A stretch of 43,275 nucleotides of DNA from Pseudomonadota bacterium (GTDB taxonomy: Bacteria > Pseudomonadota > Gammaproteobacteria > CALCKW01), in assembly GCA_039196715.1 (NCBI GenBank), contig JBCCUP010000036.1, forward strand, positions 1-43,275, in the 5' to 3' direction. The position numbers and the translations under genes are program-made. The notes beneath the pieces are model-generated. The model worked only from the letters and a program-made list of their open reading frames with translations, made no database searches and was not told the DNA's origin. Shown here in pieces: positions 15,596 through 26,115 of this stretch; the stretch's first letter is position 1; each line of letters opens with the position of its first letter.

Positions 15596-17179
15596 CTACC
15601 GCAGCATCATGGTCAGCTCGGGGAAAAACAGCACCGCCGTCAGGATCACGAGCTGCAGCAGGATGAACGGCAGGAAGCCCCGAAAGATCTGCGGCAAGGT
15701 GATGTGCGAGGGTGCAACGGACTTGAGGTAGAAGGCCGCGGGTCCGAACGGTGGCGACAGGAAACTCACCTGCATGTTGATGCAGAAAAGGATGCCGAAC
15801 CAGACGGGGATGAAGGAGCGCGCGTCGACCAGCGGCGAGAACATGCCAAGGTCCGCCACCGGCAACTTCAACACGATCGGCAGGAACACCGGCATGACGA
15901 GCAACACGATGCCGACCCAGTCCATGAACGCCCCGAGAAACAGGAAGATCAGCATCATCATCAACAACACGCCGAGCGTCGGCAGTTCGGCACCGACGAT
16001 CAGGTTGGCGACGTAGGTCGGGCCACCGGCTATCGTGTAGGCGCCGGCCAGCGCCGTGGCCCCGAAGGTGACCCAGATGATCGTGCCGGTGGATTTGAAG
16101 GTCCGCATCAGGGCTTCGTGCACGAGGTTGAAGGAGAACTCGCCGCGGAAGATGATCAGCACCAGCACCGCGATGCAGCCCATGCCCGCCGCTTCGGTGA
16201 TGCCCGTGATGCCGCCGTAGATCGAGCCGAGGACCACAAACACCACCAACAGCGGCGCCACCAGGCCCTTGCCGATGCGCCACGCCTCGCGGACGCGGGC
16301 CGGTCCCATGACAAACAGCAGGTACGCCAACAGCACGCCTGCACCGATCAGCGCCTGGGTAACAAAGGCGTTGCTGACCATCGAGGTGTCGTCTTCGATG
16401 CGATCGAAGTACTGCAGGAACACCGCGCGCACGACCAGCAGTACCAGACCGCCCGTGACCAGCAACGAGATCAGGATCGAGCCGTTGATGAGCTTGGCGC
16501 GCCCGTCCATGTCGTCGGGGTTTGGCTCGGACAAGGGCGCGAGGTCCGGGTTGATGCGCGTGCGGATGATGATGTACACCATGTACAAGCCGGCCAACAT
16601 GAAGCCCGGTACGAACGCGGCCTTGAACAACGCGTGGATCGACGTCTCCGTGATCAGCCCGTACATGATCAGCACGATCGAGGGCGGGATCATGGTGCCG
16701 AGCGACCCGGACGCGCAGATGGTGCCGATCGCCAGGTTCTGGTTGTAGCCAAGCCGCAGCATCTGCGGCAACGCGATCAGGCCGAGCAACACCACTTCAC
16801 CGCCGATGATGCCGGACATCGCCGCCATCACCACGGCCATCACCGAGGTCACCAGCGCGATGCCGCCGCGGGTGCGGTTCAGCCAGAGGCTCAGGCTGCT
16901 GTACATGTCGCGCGCGATGCCGGAGCGCTCCAGCAAGGTCGCCATGAAGATGAACAGCGGCACCGATATGAGCACGTAGTCGGTGGTGAGCCCGTACATG
17001 CGCTGCGCGAGAATGCTGAGCGGGCCGCGGCCGAAGTCGCGAAACAGCAGGTCCGGCCCGAACTTCATGACCAGCACCGCAACCGCCAGAATGCCCGAGG
17101 CGAACCCGAGCGGCATGCCGATGGCGAGGAGCACCAGCATGCCAATCAGCAAGACCAGTGAGATGGTTCCGATATCCAT
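15596..17179 (-). CDS. dctM: TRAP transporter large permease (DctM-type)
   Basis: A 527-residue membrane protein with about twelve to fourteen hydrophobic segments, longer than a basic DctM (about 430), as is usual for the COG4664 (mannitol/chloroaromatic, FcbT3-like) branch. Visible hallmarks are SVPLFIFMATLLERSGIARDMY, IGGEVVLLGLIALPQMLRLGYN, GTICASGSLGTMIPPSIVLIMYG and, in the second half, TEAAGMGCIAVLVL and WVGIVLLVMPVFLPIV. It forms the Na+-driven channel of the TRAP system with DctQ, 5 bases upstream on the same strand, and DctP. Within a sugar-acid gene island it most likely imports the acid that the enzymes degrade. Confidence 0.95.
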   Translation of the reverse strand: MDIGTISLVLLIGMLVLLAIGMPLGFASGILAVAVLVMKFGPDLLFRDFGRGPLSILAQRMYGLTTDYVLISVPLFIFMATLLERSGIARDMYSSLSLWLNRTRGGIALVTSVMAVVMAAMSGIIGGEVVLLGLIALPQMLRLGYNQNLAIGTICASGSLGTMIPPSIVLIMYGLITETSIHALFKAAFVPGFMLAGLYMVYIIIRTRINPDLAPLSEPNPDDMDGRAKLINGSILISLLVTGGLVLLVVRAVFLQYFDRIEDDTSMVSNAFVTQALIGAGVLLAYLLFVMGPARVREAWRIGKGLVAPLLVVFVVLGSIYGGITGITEAAGMGCIAVLVLIIFRGEFSFNLVHEALMRTFKSTGTIIWVTFGATALAGAYTIAGGPTYVANLIVGAELPTLGVLLMMMLIFLFLGAFMDWVGIVLLVMPVFLPIVLKLPVADLGMFSPLVDARSFIPVWFGILFCINMQVSFLSPPFGPAAFYLKSVAPSHITLPQIFRGFLPFILLQLVILTAVLFFPELTMMLR

Positions 17180-17184
17180 GGCTG

Positions 17185-17763
17185 TCAGTCCCGGCTGTCG
17201 CTGTCAATGGATTGGGCGCGCCGGATCTCCTCGATCTCGGACACCCACTCTTCGTCGGCAATGCCGGGTTGGTCTTCCTTGCCCCAGTCCATGATCAGGT
17301 TTGACACCGCCTGGACAGTGACGAACACCATCGTGATGAGAATCAGGGGCTGTGATATCGCAGGGATGGGCGGTGCCCAGGCCGAGTCGTAACGCTCCCA
17401 GGTCAGGAAGGCCTTGACCGCTTCGTTGTAGCCGCCCCAGATCGTGGTGAAGGCCCAGACGACGATGAGCACCGCCGAGACGATGTCGAACACCCGCCGC
17501 AGCCAGAGCGGCACGATGTCGTACAGGAGCGTGATGCGGATGTGCGAGCGCTGTTGCATGGCGTAGACGCCGGCCGACAGGTAGATCCAGCCGCCCATCC
17601 ACAGGCTCATCTCGTTGACCCAGATCGTCGGCTTCTCCAGCACGTAGCGCATGAAGACCTCATACACAATCATGGTGACGATCAGGGCCGGAAACAGGTA
17701 CGTGATCCGGCTCAGGCGCCAGTTGATCTGATCAACCCACCCGCGTCTTTCGTGTTCGATCAT
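17185..17763 (-). CDS. dctQ: TRAP transporter small permease (DctQ-type)
   Basis: A 192-residue protein with four membrane segments, the DctQ pattern. It contains YEVFMRYVLEKPTIWVNEMS, the most conserved DctQ stretch, and YAMQQRSHIRITLLYD. The C-terminal tail is long and acidic, as in the larger (COG4665) branch. The ATG at 17763 is chosen over a TTG two codons upstream. It lies between dctP, from which a hairpin terminator separates it, and dctM, 5 bases downstream. Confidence 0.94.
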   Translation of the reverse strand: MIEHERRGWVDQINWRLSRITYLFPALIVTMIVYEVFMRYVLEKPTIWVNEMSLWMGGWIYLSAGVYAMQQRSHIRITLLYDIVPLWLRRVFDIVSAVLIVVWAFTTIWGGYNEAVKAFLTWERYDSAWAPPIPAISQPLILITMVFVTVQAVSNLIMDWGKEDQPGIADEEWVSEIEEIRRAQSIDSDSRD

Positions 17764-17855
17764 GCTCAATCCTCGTCATCGGACGCCCGATCCCGACACC
17801 GACCGGACCTCTGCGCCGCACGGGCAACGGCGAACGCTGCCGGCCCGTCCGGCTG

Positions 17856-17894
17856 AAACAAAACAAGCCGGGATCACTCACGCAACCCCGGCTT
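17856..17894 (-). terminator. Intrinsic terminator between dctP and dctQ
   Basis: On the minus strand, just after the dctP stop, AAGCCGGG and CCCGGCTT (complement arms 17887-17894 and 17865-17872) form an eight-pair stem with a 14-base loop, followed by GTTTTGTTT. This is a standard Rho-independent terminator or attenuator. Placed inside the TRAP operon it would let much more DctP than DctQM be made, as is common for binding-protein genes. Confidence 0.88.
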
Positions 17895-17915
17895 GCAGTA
17901 GCACCCGTCGGTGCC

Positions 17916-18926
17916 TTACTTCATCAGACCCATGTTGGTCAGGAAGTCGATGTGCGACTCCAGCAGGGCTTTTGCGTCGTCGTTGTCGGCAAACTCGGTC
18001 CAGCCGATCTTGACCGCTTCACGGTACTTGCCGAGCTCTTCGGGAGACCACTCGTACAGGTTGACGCCCTTGGCACGAAGGTCCTTCGCGGTTTGCGCGT
18101 TCTTCACTTCGTTCGCGGTGGCGTTGCGCAGAGCGAGCGCTTCCATCGCGATCTTCATGATGTGCTGGTGGTGCGCCGGCATGTCATCCCACACGGCCTT
18201 GTTACACGCCAGGTGGTCCGCAGGCATGGAGTGGAAGCCCGGGTAGTTGGTGTGCTCGGCGATGTCGTAGAGGCCAAGACCGACGTTGTTGGTCAGGTTG
18301 GCCGCATCGGCACCGTCGATGATACCGGTCTCGAGCGCGGTGAAGATCTCGTTGAAATCCATCACGATCGGCGAGGCGCCCATGGCCGCGAAGACCTTGG
18401 TTGCCAGGCCCGGCGGAGAGCGGAATTTCCAGTCCTTGAAGTCAGCCACGCCGGCGATCGGCTTGGTTGACGACAGTGACTCGGGGCCCGGGATCCACCA
18501 GCCGACGAACTCCATGTCGTACTTGTTGTACAGCGCCTGAACCTTGTCGAAACCGCCAGCGTGCAGCATCCACGCGAGCTGCTGGTAGGGGTTGGTGTAG
18601 CCGCCGAGCAGGTCGCCGGCGAACTGGAACGCCGGGTTCTTGCCGGTCTGGTAGCCGCCGCCGGTCATGTCGCAGTCGAGGATGCCGTTGACCGCGGCGT
18701 CGAAGGTTTCAACCGACTTGACCACAGACGACGAGTAGAACATCTCGATCTGGATTTCGCCGTTCGACATCTTCTGGACGTCTTCGACCCACTCGGCCGC
18801 CATCTGACCGGACAGGGTTTCGGGTGAGAAGTGTGTCTGGATGCGCAACGACGTGGTGTCTGCAACGGCCGCCGTAGACAGTCCGGCAGCCAGCGCAGCC
18901 GTGAGCAAAGCGTTCTTGAGTTTCAT
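17916..18926 (-). CDS. dctP: TRAP transporter periplasmic substrate-binding protein (DctP-type)
   Basis: A 336-residue exported protein with a signal peptide (MKLKNALLTAALAAGLSTAAVA, cleavage after about residue 22). The mature part has SLRIQTHFSPETLSGQMAAEW, GWWIPGPESLSSTKPI, FKDWKFRSPPG with the conserved carboxylate-binding arginine, and DGADAANLTNNVGLGLYDIA, typical of the COG4663 branch that includes alpha-keto acid binders such as TakP. It captures an organic acid and delivers it to DctQM. A good ribosome binding site (GGGAG) precedes the ATG. The divergent neighbour is the GntR regulator, with about 186 bases between the two starts. Ligand is not known; a sugar acid or keto acid fits the context. 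Confidence 0.94.
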   Translation of the reverse strand: MKLKNALLTAALAAGLSTAAVADTTSLRIQTHFSPETLSGQMAAEWVEDVQKMSNGEIQIEMFYSSSVVKSVETFDAAVNGILDCDMTGGGYQTGKNPAFQFAGDLLGGYTNPYQQLAWMLHAGGFDKVQALYNKYDMEFVGWWIPGPESLSSTKPIAGVADFKDWKFRSPPGLATKVFAAMGASPIVMDFNEIFTALETGIIDGADAANLTNNVGLGLYDIAEHTNYPGFHSMPADHLACNKAVWDDMPAHHQHIMKIAMEALALRNATANEVKNAQTAKDLRAKGVNLYEWSPEELGKYREAVKIGWTEFADNDDAKALLESHIDFLTNMGLMK

Positions 18927-19011
18927 CAAGCAAAGTCTCCCTGATGGTGCGCGTGGTTGCGCTGTTCTGAAAAAAAGGGTGGTGCCGCTTCTTGTCGTCG
19001 ACTTGCACGGC

Positions 19012-19040
19012 ACACTATCAGTGCATAACCTGCGAATCAA
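19012..19040 (-). promoter_or_regulatory. Possible sigma-70 promoter of dctP
   Basis: Minus strand: TTGATT (complement 19035-19040), a 17-base spacer, then TAGTGT (complement 19012-19017), about 85 bases before the dctP start. This divergent region is more AT-rich than its surroundings. A 5-base inverted repeat, TGCAC and GTGCA spaced by 12, overlaps the -10 side and might bind the neighbouring GntR protein. Confidence 0.4.
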
Positions 19041-19112
19041 CAAAGTTTCGAAATTTTCTCTTTTTTTCGAATCTCTGGCAGAATCGCCGGGAACGGCCTG
19101 CACAGGAGCCAC

Positions 19113-19793
19113 ATGGCAAGCCCCGAACCACAACTCGGACCCCCGCAAAGCAGTGCGTTCGAGCGCGTCAAGACCGCGCTCATGACCGGCGGCTTTCACG
19201 CGGGCAGCCGGTTGAAAGCCGAGCAGGTCAAGACCCGTTTCGGGCTCAGCGCCAGCGCTGCGCGCGAGATCCTGTTGCGTCTGACCGGCGAGGGTCTGCT
19301 GGTGCAAGAGGAGAACCGCGGTTTCCACGTGCCCGAGGTATCGATGCGGTCGCTCAACGACGCGATGGAATTGCGCTCGCTGCTCGAGTGCGCCTGTGTT
19401 GAAGGTTCGATTGCGCACGGCGACGTCGAATGGGAAGCACGCCTGACAGCCGCCCACCACAAGCTCGCACACGTCGAGCAGAAGATGCGCGAGGCCACGG
19501 TGCTCGACCCCTTCATCGAGATCTGGACCCGCACGGACAGCGAGTTCCATGAGACGTTGGCATCCGCGTGCCCGTCGACCACCCTGCGCGCGGCCCGGCT
19601 CAACGCGCACGAGCGCTCGCGCATGCACGCCATTTCCATCCTGCCCACCTACGGCTTCCGCGAACGCACCGTGCCCGAACACGCCGACATCCTCGCCAGC
19701 GCCCTCGCACGCGACACACCGCGCTGTCAGGCGGCCATCCGCGCGCACTTCCATGCGCTGGGCGAAGATGCCAACCTTCGGGGCCTGGCATAG
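19113..19793 (+). CDS. GntR-family (FCD) transcriptional regulator
   Basis: A 226-residue regulator. Residues 15-80 form the winged-helix DNA-binding domain (FERVKTALMTGGFHAGSRLK, then LSASAAREILLRLTGEGLLVQEENRGFHVP). Residues 85-220 are an all-helical FCD ligand domain with the metal or acid-binding pattern D-FHETLASACPS-R, then PEHADILASALARDT and AAIRAHFHALG. FCD regulators usually sense organic or sugar acids. It is divergent from dctP and starts a plus-strand run of five sugar-acid enzymes, with the DenD-like gene 23 bases downstream, so it most likely controls both directions. AGGAG precedes the ATG. Confidence 0.93.
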   Translation: MASPEPQLGPPQSSAFERVKTALMTGGFHAGSRLKAEQVKTRFGLSASAAREILLRLTGEGLLVQEENRGFHVPEVSMRSLNDAMELRSLLECACVEGSIAHGDVEWEARLTAAHHKLAHVEQKMREATVLDPFIEIWTRTDSEFHETLASACPSTTLRAARLNAHERSRMHAISILPTYGFRERTVPEHADILASALARDTPRCQAAIRAHFHALGEDANLRGLA

Positions 19794-19816
19794 CGACACC
19801 GAACGAGGTAACCCCC

Positions 19817-20833
19817 ATGACTGAGCACGGCGACGCAGGCACGCGCATCCTGATCCTCGGCGGTGCCGGCATGCTCGGTCAGAAGCTGCTGCAACACCTC
19901 GCGACGCACGGCCTGCCCGGGCAGGCAATCGAATCGGTCTGTCTCTACGACATCGTCGAGCCCGCCGCACCGGAGGGCCTGCCCTTCTCGGTCAGCACGC
20001 GCACGGGCGCCCTGCACACGGCGGGCGAGGCCGACTGGCTGGCCGCGCAGCGCGCCGACGCGGTGTTCCACCTGGCCGCGATTGTCTCAGGCGACGCCGA
20101 GCGGCACTTCGATCGCGGTTGGGACATCAACGCCCGCAGCAGCTGGGCGCTGCTCGAGGCCCTGCGCAACGAGCACCTCGCCAGCGACGGCAGCTACCGC
20201 CCACGCCTGGTGTTCGCCTCGAGCATCGCGGTGTTCGGCGCGCCGTTCCCGGACAAGATCGGCGACGACTTCCACGCCACCCCGTTGACGTCCTACGGGT
20301 CGCAGAAGGCCATGACGGAGTTGCAGGTCGCCGACTACAGCCGCAAAGGATTCGTCGACGGCATCAGCGTCCGTTTGCCCACGGTCACGGTGCGCCCGGG
20401 GAAGGCCAACCTCGCCGCCTCCTCGTTCTTCTCGAGCATCATCCGCGAGCCGCTCAACGGCCAGCGTGCCGTGTTGCCGGTCGACGACTCGGTGCGCCAT
20501 TGGCACGCGTCACCGCGCTCGGCGGCGGGCTTTCTGGCCCACGCTGCCACCCTCGCCCAAGCCGACCTCGGCGGTCGCCCGACGCTCAACATGCCCGGCT
20601 ATTCCTGTACCGTTGCCGAGCAGATCGAGGCCCTGCGCAGCGTCGCCGGTGGCGACGTGGTCGCGCGCATCGTGCACCAACCGGACCCCGAGGTCGCGGC
20701 TATCGTGCACAACTGGCCGCGTAACTTCGACGTCCAGCGCGCGCCGGCACTCGGCTTCCGAAGCGAAGCGAGCTACGAAGACATCATCCGCGTCTACATC
20801 GAAGACGACTTGCCCCACCACCCGCCAACCTGA
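19817..20833 (+). CDS. DenD-like NAD-dependent sugar-acid dehydrogenase (extended SDR)
   Basis: A 338-residue extended short-chain dehydrogenase. The NAD-binding loop GGAGMLG is at residues 15-21, VFHLAAIVSGDAE follows, and LVFASSIAVFGAPFPD and PLTSYGSQKAMTELQ hold the catalytic Ser and Tyr-x-x-x-Lys. The stretches RLPTVTVRPGKANLAASSFF and SVRHWHASPRSAAGFL are, from memory, characteristic of D-erythronate dehydrogenase DenD and its close relatives. DenD normally works with OtnK, OtnC and OtnI, none of which is here, so a different sugar acid or an aldose may be the real substrate. It follows the GntR gene by 23 bases and precedes the SDR by 12. Confidence 0.9.
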   Translation: MTEHGDAGTRILILGGAGMLGQKLLQHLATHGLPGQAIESVCLYDIVEPAAPEGLPFSVSTRTGALHTAGEADWLAAQRADAVFHLAAIVSGDAERHFDRGWDINARSSWALLEALRNEHLASDGSYRPRLVFASSIAVFGAPFPDKIGDDFHATPLTSYGSQKAMTELQVADYSRKGFVDGISVRLPTVTVRPGKANLAASSFFSSIIREPLNGQRAVLPVDDSVRHWHASPRSAAGFLAHAATLAQADLGGRPTLNMPGYSCTVAEQIEALRSVAGGDVVARIVHQPDPEVAAIVHNWPRNFDVQRAPALGFRSEASYEDIIRVYIEDDLPHHPPT

Positions 20834-20845
20834 GGAACGCGCCCT

Positions 20846-21589
20846 GTGACCGAACGACTCGCCGGAAAACGCACCCTGATCACCGCCGCCGGCCAAGGCA
20901 TCGGTCGCGCCACTGCGCTCGCCATGGCGGCCGAGGGCGCACACGTGATCGCGACCGACATCAGCGCCGACACCCTGGCTGAGCTGGCGCGAGACAGCGA
21001 AAACACAATCGAGACCGCGGTGCTCGACGTGCTGGACCCGGCCGCCATCCGCGCGATGCTGCCCGACCTCGCCGCGGACGTGCTGTTCAACTGCGCTGGC
21101 GTGGTGCACCACGGCAGCCTGCTGGACGCGACCGACGAAGACCTCGACTTCGCGATCGACCTCAACATCCGCGCCATGTGGCACACCTGTCGCGCTGTGC
21201 TGCCGGGCATGCTCGAGCGCGGCACCGGCTCGATCATCAACATGTCGTCGGTGCTGTCATCCGTGATCAGCGCGCCGAACCGCTGCGTCTACACGGTCAC
21301 CAAGGCCGCCGTGGTCGGGCTGACCAAGTCGATCGCCCACGAGTACGTGACACAGGGCATTCGTTGCAACGCGATCTGCCCCGGCACCGTCGACAGCCCG
21401 TCGTTCCGCGAGCGGGTTGCCGCGACTGGCGACGCGGTGCAAGGCATGAAGGATTTCGTCGCCCGGCAGCCCATGGGACGGGTCGGCAAGGCCGAGGAAA
21501 TCGCGGCGCTCGCGGTCTACCTCGCCTCGGAGGAAAGCGCGTTTACCACCGGCCAGGCCCTGGTCATCGACGGGGGCTGGACTTCGTGA
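20846..21589 (+). CDS. SDR-family dehydrogenase, probably 2-keto-3-deoxy-acid dehydrogenase
   Basis: A 247-residue classical short-chain dehydrogenase. The cofactor loop is [12 protein letters not shown] (13-24), the NAD-type acidic residue follows in [15 protein letters not shown] is the NAG motif, and the active site is NMSSVLSS with Y149-x-x-x-K153. The end [15 protein letters not shown] is typical. The sequence resembles the subgroup containing 2-keto-3-deoxy-L-fuconate dehydrogenases and human DHRS6. Next to an IlvD/Edd dehydratase and a FAH hydrolase, the likely job is oxidising a 2-keto-3-deoxy acid at C4 to a 2,4-diketo acid. The start is GTG at 20846; the stop overlaps the next GTG (GTGA). 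Confidence 0.9.
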   Translation: MTERLAGKRTLITAAGQGIGRATALAMAAEGAHVIATDISADTLAELARDSENTIETAVLDVLDPAAIRAMLPDLAADVLFNCAGVVHHGSLLDATDEDLDFAIDLNIRAMWHTCRAVLPGMLERGTGSIINMSSVLSSVISAPNRCVYTVTKAAVVGLTKSIAHEYVTQGIRCNAICPGTVDSPSFRERVAATGDAVQGMKDFVARQPMGRVGKAEEIAALAVYLASEESAFTTGQALVIDGGWTS

Positions 21590-23379
21590 GCGACGCCGAG
21601 CGGCCGCTGCGCTCGCGCGCCTGGTTCAACAACCCCGACGACCCGGAGATGACGGCGCTCTACCTCGAGCGGTACCTGAACTACGGCCTGACGCGCGAGG
21701 AACTGCAGGGCGGAAAACCCATCATCGGCATCGCGCAGACCGGCTCAGACCTGTCGCCCTGCAACCGCCACCACGTCGAGTTGGCCCGTCGCGTGCGCGA
21801 CGGGGTGATCGAGGCGGGCGGCACCGTGATCGAGATTCCGGTGCACCCGATCCAGGAGACCGGCAAGCGCCCGACCGCGATGCTCGACCGCAACCTCGCC
21901 TACCTGTCGCTGGTCGAGTCGCTCTACGGCTACCCGATCGACGGCGTGGTGCTGAACATCGGCTGCGACAAGACCACCCCCGCCCTGCTGATGGCGGCTG
22001 CGACCGTCGACATCCCGGCCATCGCGCACTCGGTCGGGCCGATGTTGAACGGGTTCTACCGCGGCGAGCGCACCGGAAGTGGCACCATCGTCTGGAAAGC
22101 GCGGCAACTGCTCGCCGCCGGCGACATCGACGACAACGGCTTTACCGACCTGGTGGCCTCCAGCGCGACCTCGGTCGGCTACTGCAACACCATGGGGACA
22201 GCCACCACGATGAACTCGCTGGCCGAGGCCCTCGGCATGCAGTTGCCGGGGGCGGCCGCGATCCCCGCACCCTACCGCGAGCGCGGTCAGATGGCCTACC
22301 GCACTGGCCAGCGCATCGTCGAGATGGTGCGTGCCGACCGCAAACCGTCCGACGTGATGACCCGCGAGGCCTTCGAGAACGCCATCGTCGTCAACTCCGC
22401 GATCGGCGGCTCGACCAACGCACCGATTCACCTCAACGCGATTGCGCGCCACATCGGTGTGCCACTCGACAACGACGACTGGCAGCGCCTCGGGCTCGAC
22501 ATCCCGTTGCTGGTCAACCTGCAGCCGGCCGGCAGCTACCTCGGCGAGGACTACCACCGCGCCGGGGGCGTCCCGGCGGTGATCGCGGAGTTGCTCGAGG
22601 CGAACCTCCTGCCCCACCCGGACGCGCTGACTGTCAACGGCCGCAGCCTGGCCGACAATTGCCGTGGCGCCGAGATCATCAGCCCGGATGTCATTCACAG
22701 GGCTGCAACGCCACTTCAGCAGCAGGCCGGCTTCGTCAACCTGCGCGGTAACCTGTTCGATTCGGCGATCATGAAGCTCAGCGTGATCACACCGGAGTTT
22801 CGGGCGCGCTATCTCGAGAACGCCGACGACCCCAATGCCTTTGAAGGGCGCGCCATCGTGTTTGACGGGCCCGAGGATTTTCACCGGCGGATCGACGACC
22901 CGGCCTTGCAGATCGACGCCGACTGCCTGCTGGTGATGCGCGGCGCCGGACCGATCGGCTACCCCGGGGGGGCAGAGGTCGTCAACATGCGCCCGCCCGA
23001 CTACCTGATCAAACAGGGCATCAGCGCTCTGCCGTGCATCGGCGACGGGCGTCAGTCGGGCACCTCCGGGTCGCCGTCGATCCTCAACGCGTCTCCGGAA
23101 GCCGCTGACGGTGGCGGGCTTGCGCTGCTGCAGACCGGCGACCGCGTGCGCATCGACCTCAACGCCGGCACCGCCGACATGCTGCTCGACACCGCGACGC
23201 TCGACGCACGGCGCGCGGCGCTGGACGCGGCCGGGGGCTACCAGAGCCCGGCGGACCAGACACCCTGGCAACGCCTGTTCCGGCGCGAGGTCCGACCTTT
23301 CAGCGAGGGCATGGTGCTCGGCGACGCGCCCGATTTCAAACGCATCGCGGCGGGCAGCCTGCCGCGCAACAACCACTGA
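21586..23379 (+). CDS. IlvD/Edd-family Fe-S sugar-acid dehydratase
   Basis: A 597-residue enzyme of the dihydroxy-acid/aldonate dehydratase family. The iron-sulfur ligands fit Cys59 (SPCNRHH), Cys127 ([10 protein letters not shown]) and Cys200 ([13 protein letters not shown]). [35 protein letters not shown] and [20 protein letters not shown] are also family blocks. The length and the SDLSPCN and [13 protein letters not shown] segments place it with the L-arabonate/D-xylonate-type sugar-acid dehydratases rather than with IlvD itself. The start is the GTG at 21586, coupled to the SDR stop (GTGA); an in-frame start further upstream exists but lies inside the SDR gene. Product should be a 2-keto-3-deoxy acid that the neighbouring SDR could oxidise. 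Confidence 0.93.
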   Translation: MSDAERPLRSRAWFNNPDDPEMTALYLERYLNYGLTREELQGGKPIIGIAQTGSDLSPCNRHHVELARRVRDGVIEAGGTVIEIPVHPIQETGKRPTAMLDRNLAYLSLVESLYGYPIDGVVLNIGCDKTTPALLMAAATVDIPAIAHSVGPMLNGFYRGERTGSGTIVWKARQLLAAGDIDDNGFTDLVASSATSVGYCNTMGTATTMNSLAEALGMQLPGAAAIPAPYRERGQMAYRTGQRIVEMVRADRKPSDVMTREAFENAIVVNSAIGGSTNAPIHLNAIARHIGVPLDNDDWQRLGLDIPLLVNLQPAGSYLGEDYHRAGGVPAVIAELLEANLLPHPDALTVNGRSLADNCRGAEIISPDVIHRAATPLQQQAGFVNLRGNLFDSAIMKLSVITPEFRARYLENADDPNAFEGRAIVFDGPEDFHRRIDDPALQIDADCLLVMRGAGPIGYPGGAEVVNMRPPDYLIKQGISALPCIGDGRQSGTSGSPSILNASPEAADGGGLALLQTGDRVRIDLNAGTADMLLDTATLDARRAALDAAGGYQSPADQTPWQRLFRREVRPFSEGMVLGDAPDFKRIAAGSLPRNNH

Positions 23380-23392
23380 TGGAAGTCCACCC

Positions 23393-24230
<838 letters not shown>

Positions 24231-24238
<8 letters not shown>

Positions 24239-25202
24239 CACCGCACCTCAGCCTGCCGTGCTCTACGTCGGCGGCGTACCACCGCACGCACTCGACGCCT
24301 TGCACCAACACTTCCGCGTGCACACGCTGGCCGACATCGTCGATCGCGACGCGTTCGTCGCCGAACACGGCGCCACCGTCTTCGGCGCGGTCACCAACGG
24401 ACACGACGGCTTCTCGACCGACTGGATGGACGCCCTGCCGGCGTTGAAGGTGATCTCCTGCTGCGGCGTCGGCTACGACGCCATCGACGCGAACGCCGCC
24501 GCCGACCGGGGCATCATGGTGACCCACACACCGAACGTGCTGAACGCCGACGTCGCCAATACCGCGATCATGCTCATGCTCGCCACCAGCCGGCAGTTGC
24601 TGCGCGACGACGCCTGGGCGCGCAGCGGCGCCTGGGCGGCCAAGGGTGCTGCTCCGCTGACGCGCTCGATCGAGGGGGCCACGGTTGGGATATTGGGGCT
24701 CGGCCGCATTGGCGAATCGCTGGCGTCCAAACTGCAAGCCTTCAATTGCCAGGTCCACTACCACACCCGGACCCGCCGGGACCACGTCGACTACACCCAC
24801 CACACCAGCGCGGCGTCACTTGCCGAGGCCTCCGACTACCTCGTGGTGATCACGCCGGGTGGTGCGTCCACGCAACACCTGGTCAACCGCGAGGTGCTCG
24901 ACGCGCTCGGCCCCGACGGGACGCTCATCAACGTCTCGCGCGGCTCAGTGGTCGACGAGGCCGCGCTGGTCGATGCCATCACCGAGGGACGCTTGCACAT
25001 GGCCGGGCTCGACGTGTTCGAGCACGAGCCGACCATCCCGGAAGCCCTGACCCGGAGCGACCGCGTGGTGCTGCTGCCGCACGTCGGCAGCGCAACGGTC
25101 GAGACCCGCCGTGCGATGGGCGACCTCACCGTCGACAACCTCCTGAGCTGGCGGCGCGACGGCGCCGTGTTGACGCCGGTGCCCGAGTGCGCCGCGCACT
25201 GA
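24231..25202 (+). CDS. D-isomer-specific 2-hydroxyacid dehydrogenase
   Basis: A 323-residue NAD(P)-dependent dehydrogenase of the glyoxylate/hydroxypyruvate reductase type. It has VISCCGVGYDAID near residue 80, the Rossmann loop GILGLGRIGESLA, LINVSRGSVVDEAAL with the catalytic Arg, GLDVFEHEP with the Glu and LLPHVGSATVETR with the His. It overlaps the FAH gene by 8 bases, so it is coupled to it. In the proposed pathway it would interconvert the two-, three- or four-carbon hydroxy acid released by the FAH enzyme (for example glycolate, glycerate or lactate) with its keto form. The substrate is inferred, not visible. Confidence 0.92.
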
Positions 25203-25215
25203 GCGGCGCCGTGGC

Positions 25216-26115
25216 CTAGTCGGGTTGCGCGGCCGCGCGCCGCGTGCCCTCCAGTGCGGCCACCGCCGCCCCCGCCAACACGAGAGGTGCCGCCAACAGG
25301 AAGCTCGTGGAGAGAGGCAACCGAAAGATCAGAAGGTCGGCCAACAGCGGCCACAGCAGTGCGAGGTACTCGAACGGCGCCAGGCGGGACGCTTCGGCGT
25401 AGCGAAACGACAGTGTCATCGCGATGTGGGCGAATCCCCCGAACAACCCTGCGCTCACCAGCAACAGCAAGGTGCTCCCCTCAGCCCACACCCACCCGAG
25501 CGGTACCGTGAACATCGATCCCACCATGGACGCCAGTACGAAGTAGAGTGCAATGGCACCCGGACTCTCTGTCTTGTTCAGGCTGCGTACCATGATCAAG
25601 GCAAGGGCTGACAACGCGGCCGATGCCAGACCGAGCGCGATACCGAGCAGTCGCGTGCGCTCCAGTTCGCCACCGCCAAGCTCGGGCCACACGAGCATCA
25701 GCACACCGCTGAAACCCAGAATCAACCCGGCCACACGCCACACGGTCAACCGCTCTGACAACAGGATAACCGCTGCCACGGCAGTGAGCATGGGCGAGAG
25801 CTGCGCAATCAGAATGGCCTCGGCGATGTTGAGCCGGGCGAGGGCCGCGAATGCGGCAAACAACGCGAGTGCACCGAAGCTGGAGCGAAGAAAGTGATCG
25901 AACGGGCGCCGGGTCGCGAGCCCACCCGGAAACTCGTTGCGCCACCACAAGAAGAGAACCAGTGGGATCAAGGCAAAGAACGAGCGGAAAAACACGATTT
26001 CGCCGAGCGGCACATCCTCACTGACCGCTTTGACACTCACATACATGCCTGCCATGAACACGCCGGACAGAATGCGCAGCCCGATTCCGACTCCGGGTTG
26101 ATCAGACAAACTCAC
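25216..26115 (-). CDS. EamA/DMT-family transporter coupled to the ABC importer operon
   Basis: A 299-residue membrane protein with ten predicted segments in two EamA halves. It contains GVFMAGMYVSVKAVSEDVPLG-like start residues, AALARLNIAEAILIAQLSPML, GLILGFSGVLMLVWPE, and the second-half MTLSFRYAEASRLAPFEYLALLW. It resembles the RarD/YdcZ-like and PA4834-like exporters only at family level. Its GTG start overlaps the stop of the ABC permease (GTGA at 26112-26115), so it is the last gene of the ABC operon and translationally coupled to it. That pairing of importer and exporter hints at a shuttled carrier molecule; this is inference. Confidence 0.88.
   Translation of the reverse strand: MSLSDQPGVGIGLRILSGVFMAGMYVSVKAVSEDVPLGEIVFFRSFFALIPLVLFLWWRNEFPGGLATRRPFDHFLRSSFGALALFAAFAALARLNIAEAILIAQLSPMLTAVAAVILLSERLTVWRVAGLILGFSGVLMLVWPELGGGELERTRLLGIALGLASAALSALALIMVRSLNKTESPGAIALYFVLASMVGSMFTVPLGWVWAEGSTLLLLVSAGLFGGFAHIAMTLSFRYAEASRLAPFEYLALLWPLLADLLIFRLPLSTSFLLAAPLVLAGAAVAALEGTRRAAAQPD

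Noticed and set aside
15704-17161. 485-codon plus-strand open frame opposite dctM
   Set aside because: Its extreme Gln/His/Arg/Asp content is the known mirror image of a hydrophobic membrane protein gene.
17916-19970. 684-codon version of dctP beginning at 19970
   Set aside because: The extension runs antisense through the GntR and DenD-like genes; the signal peptide begins at 18926.
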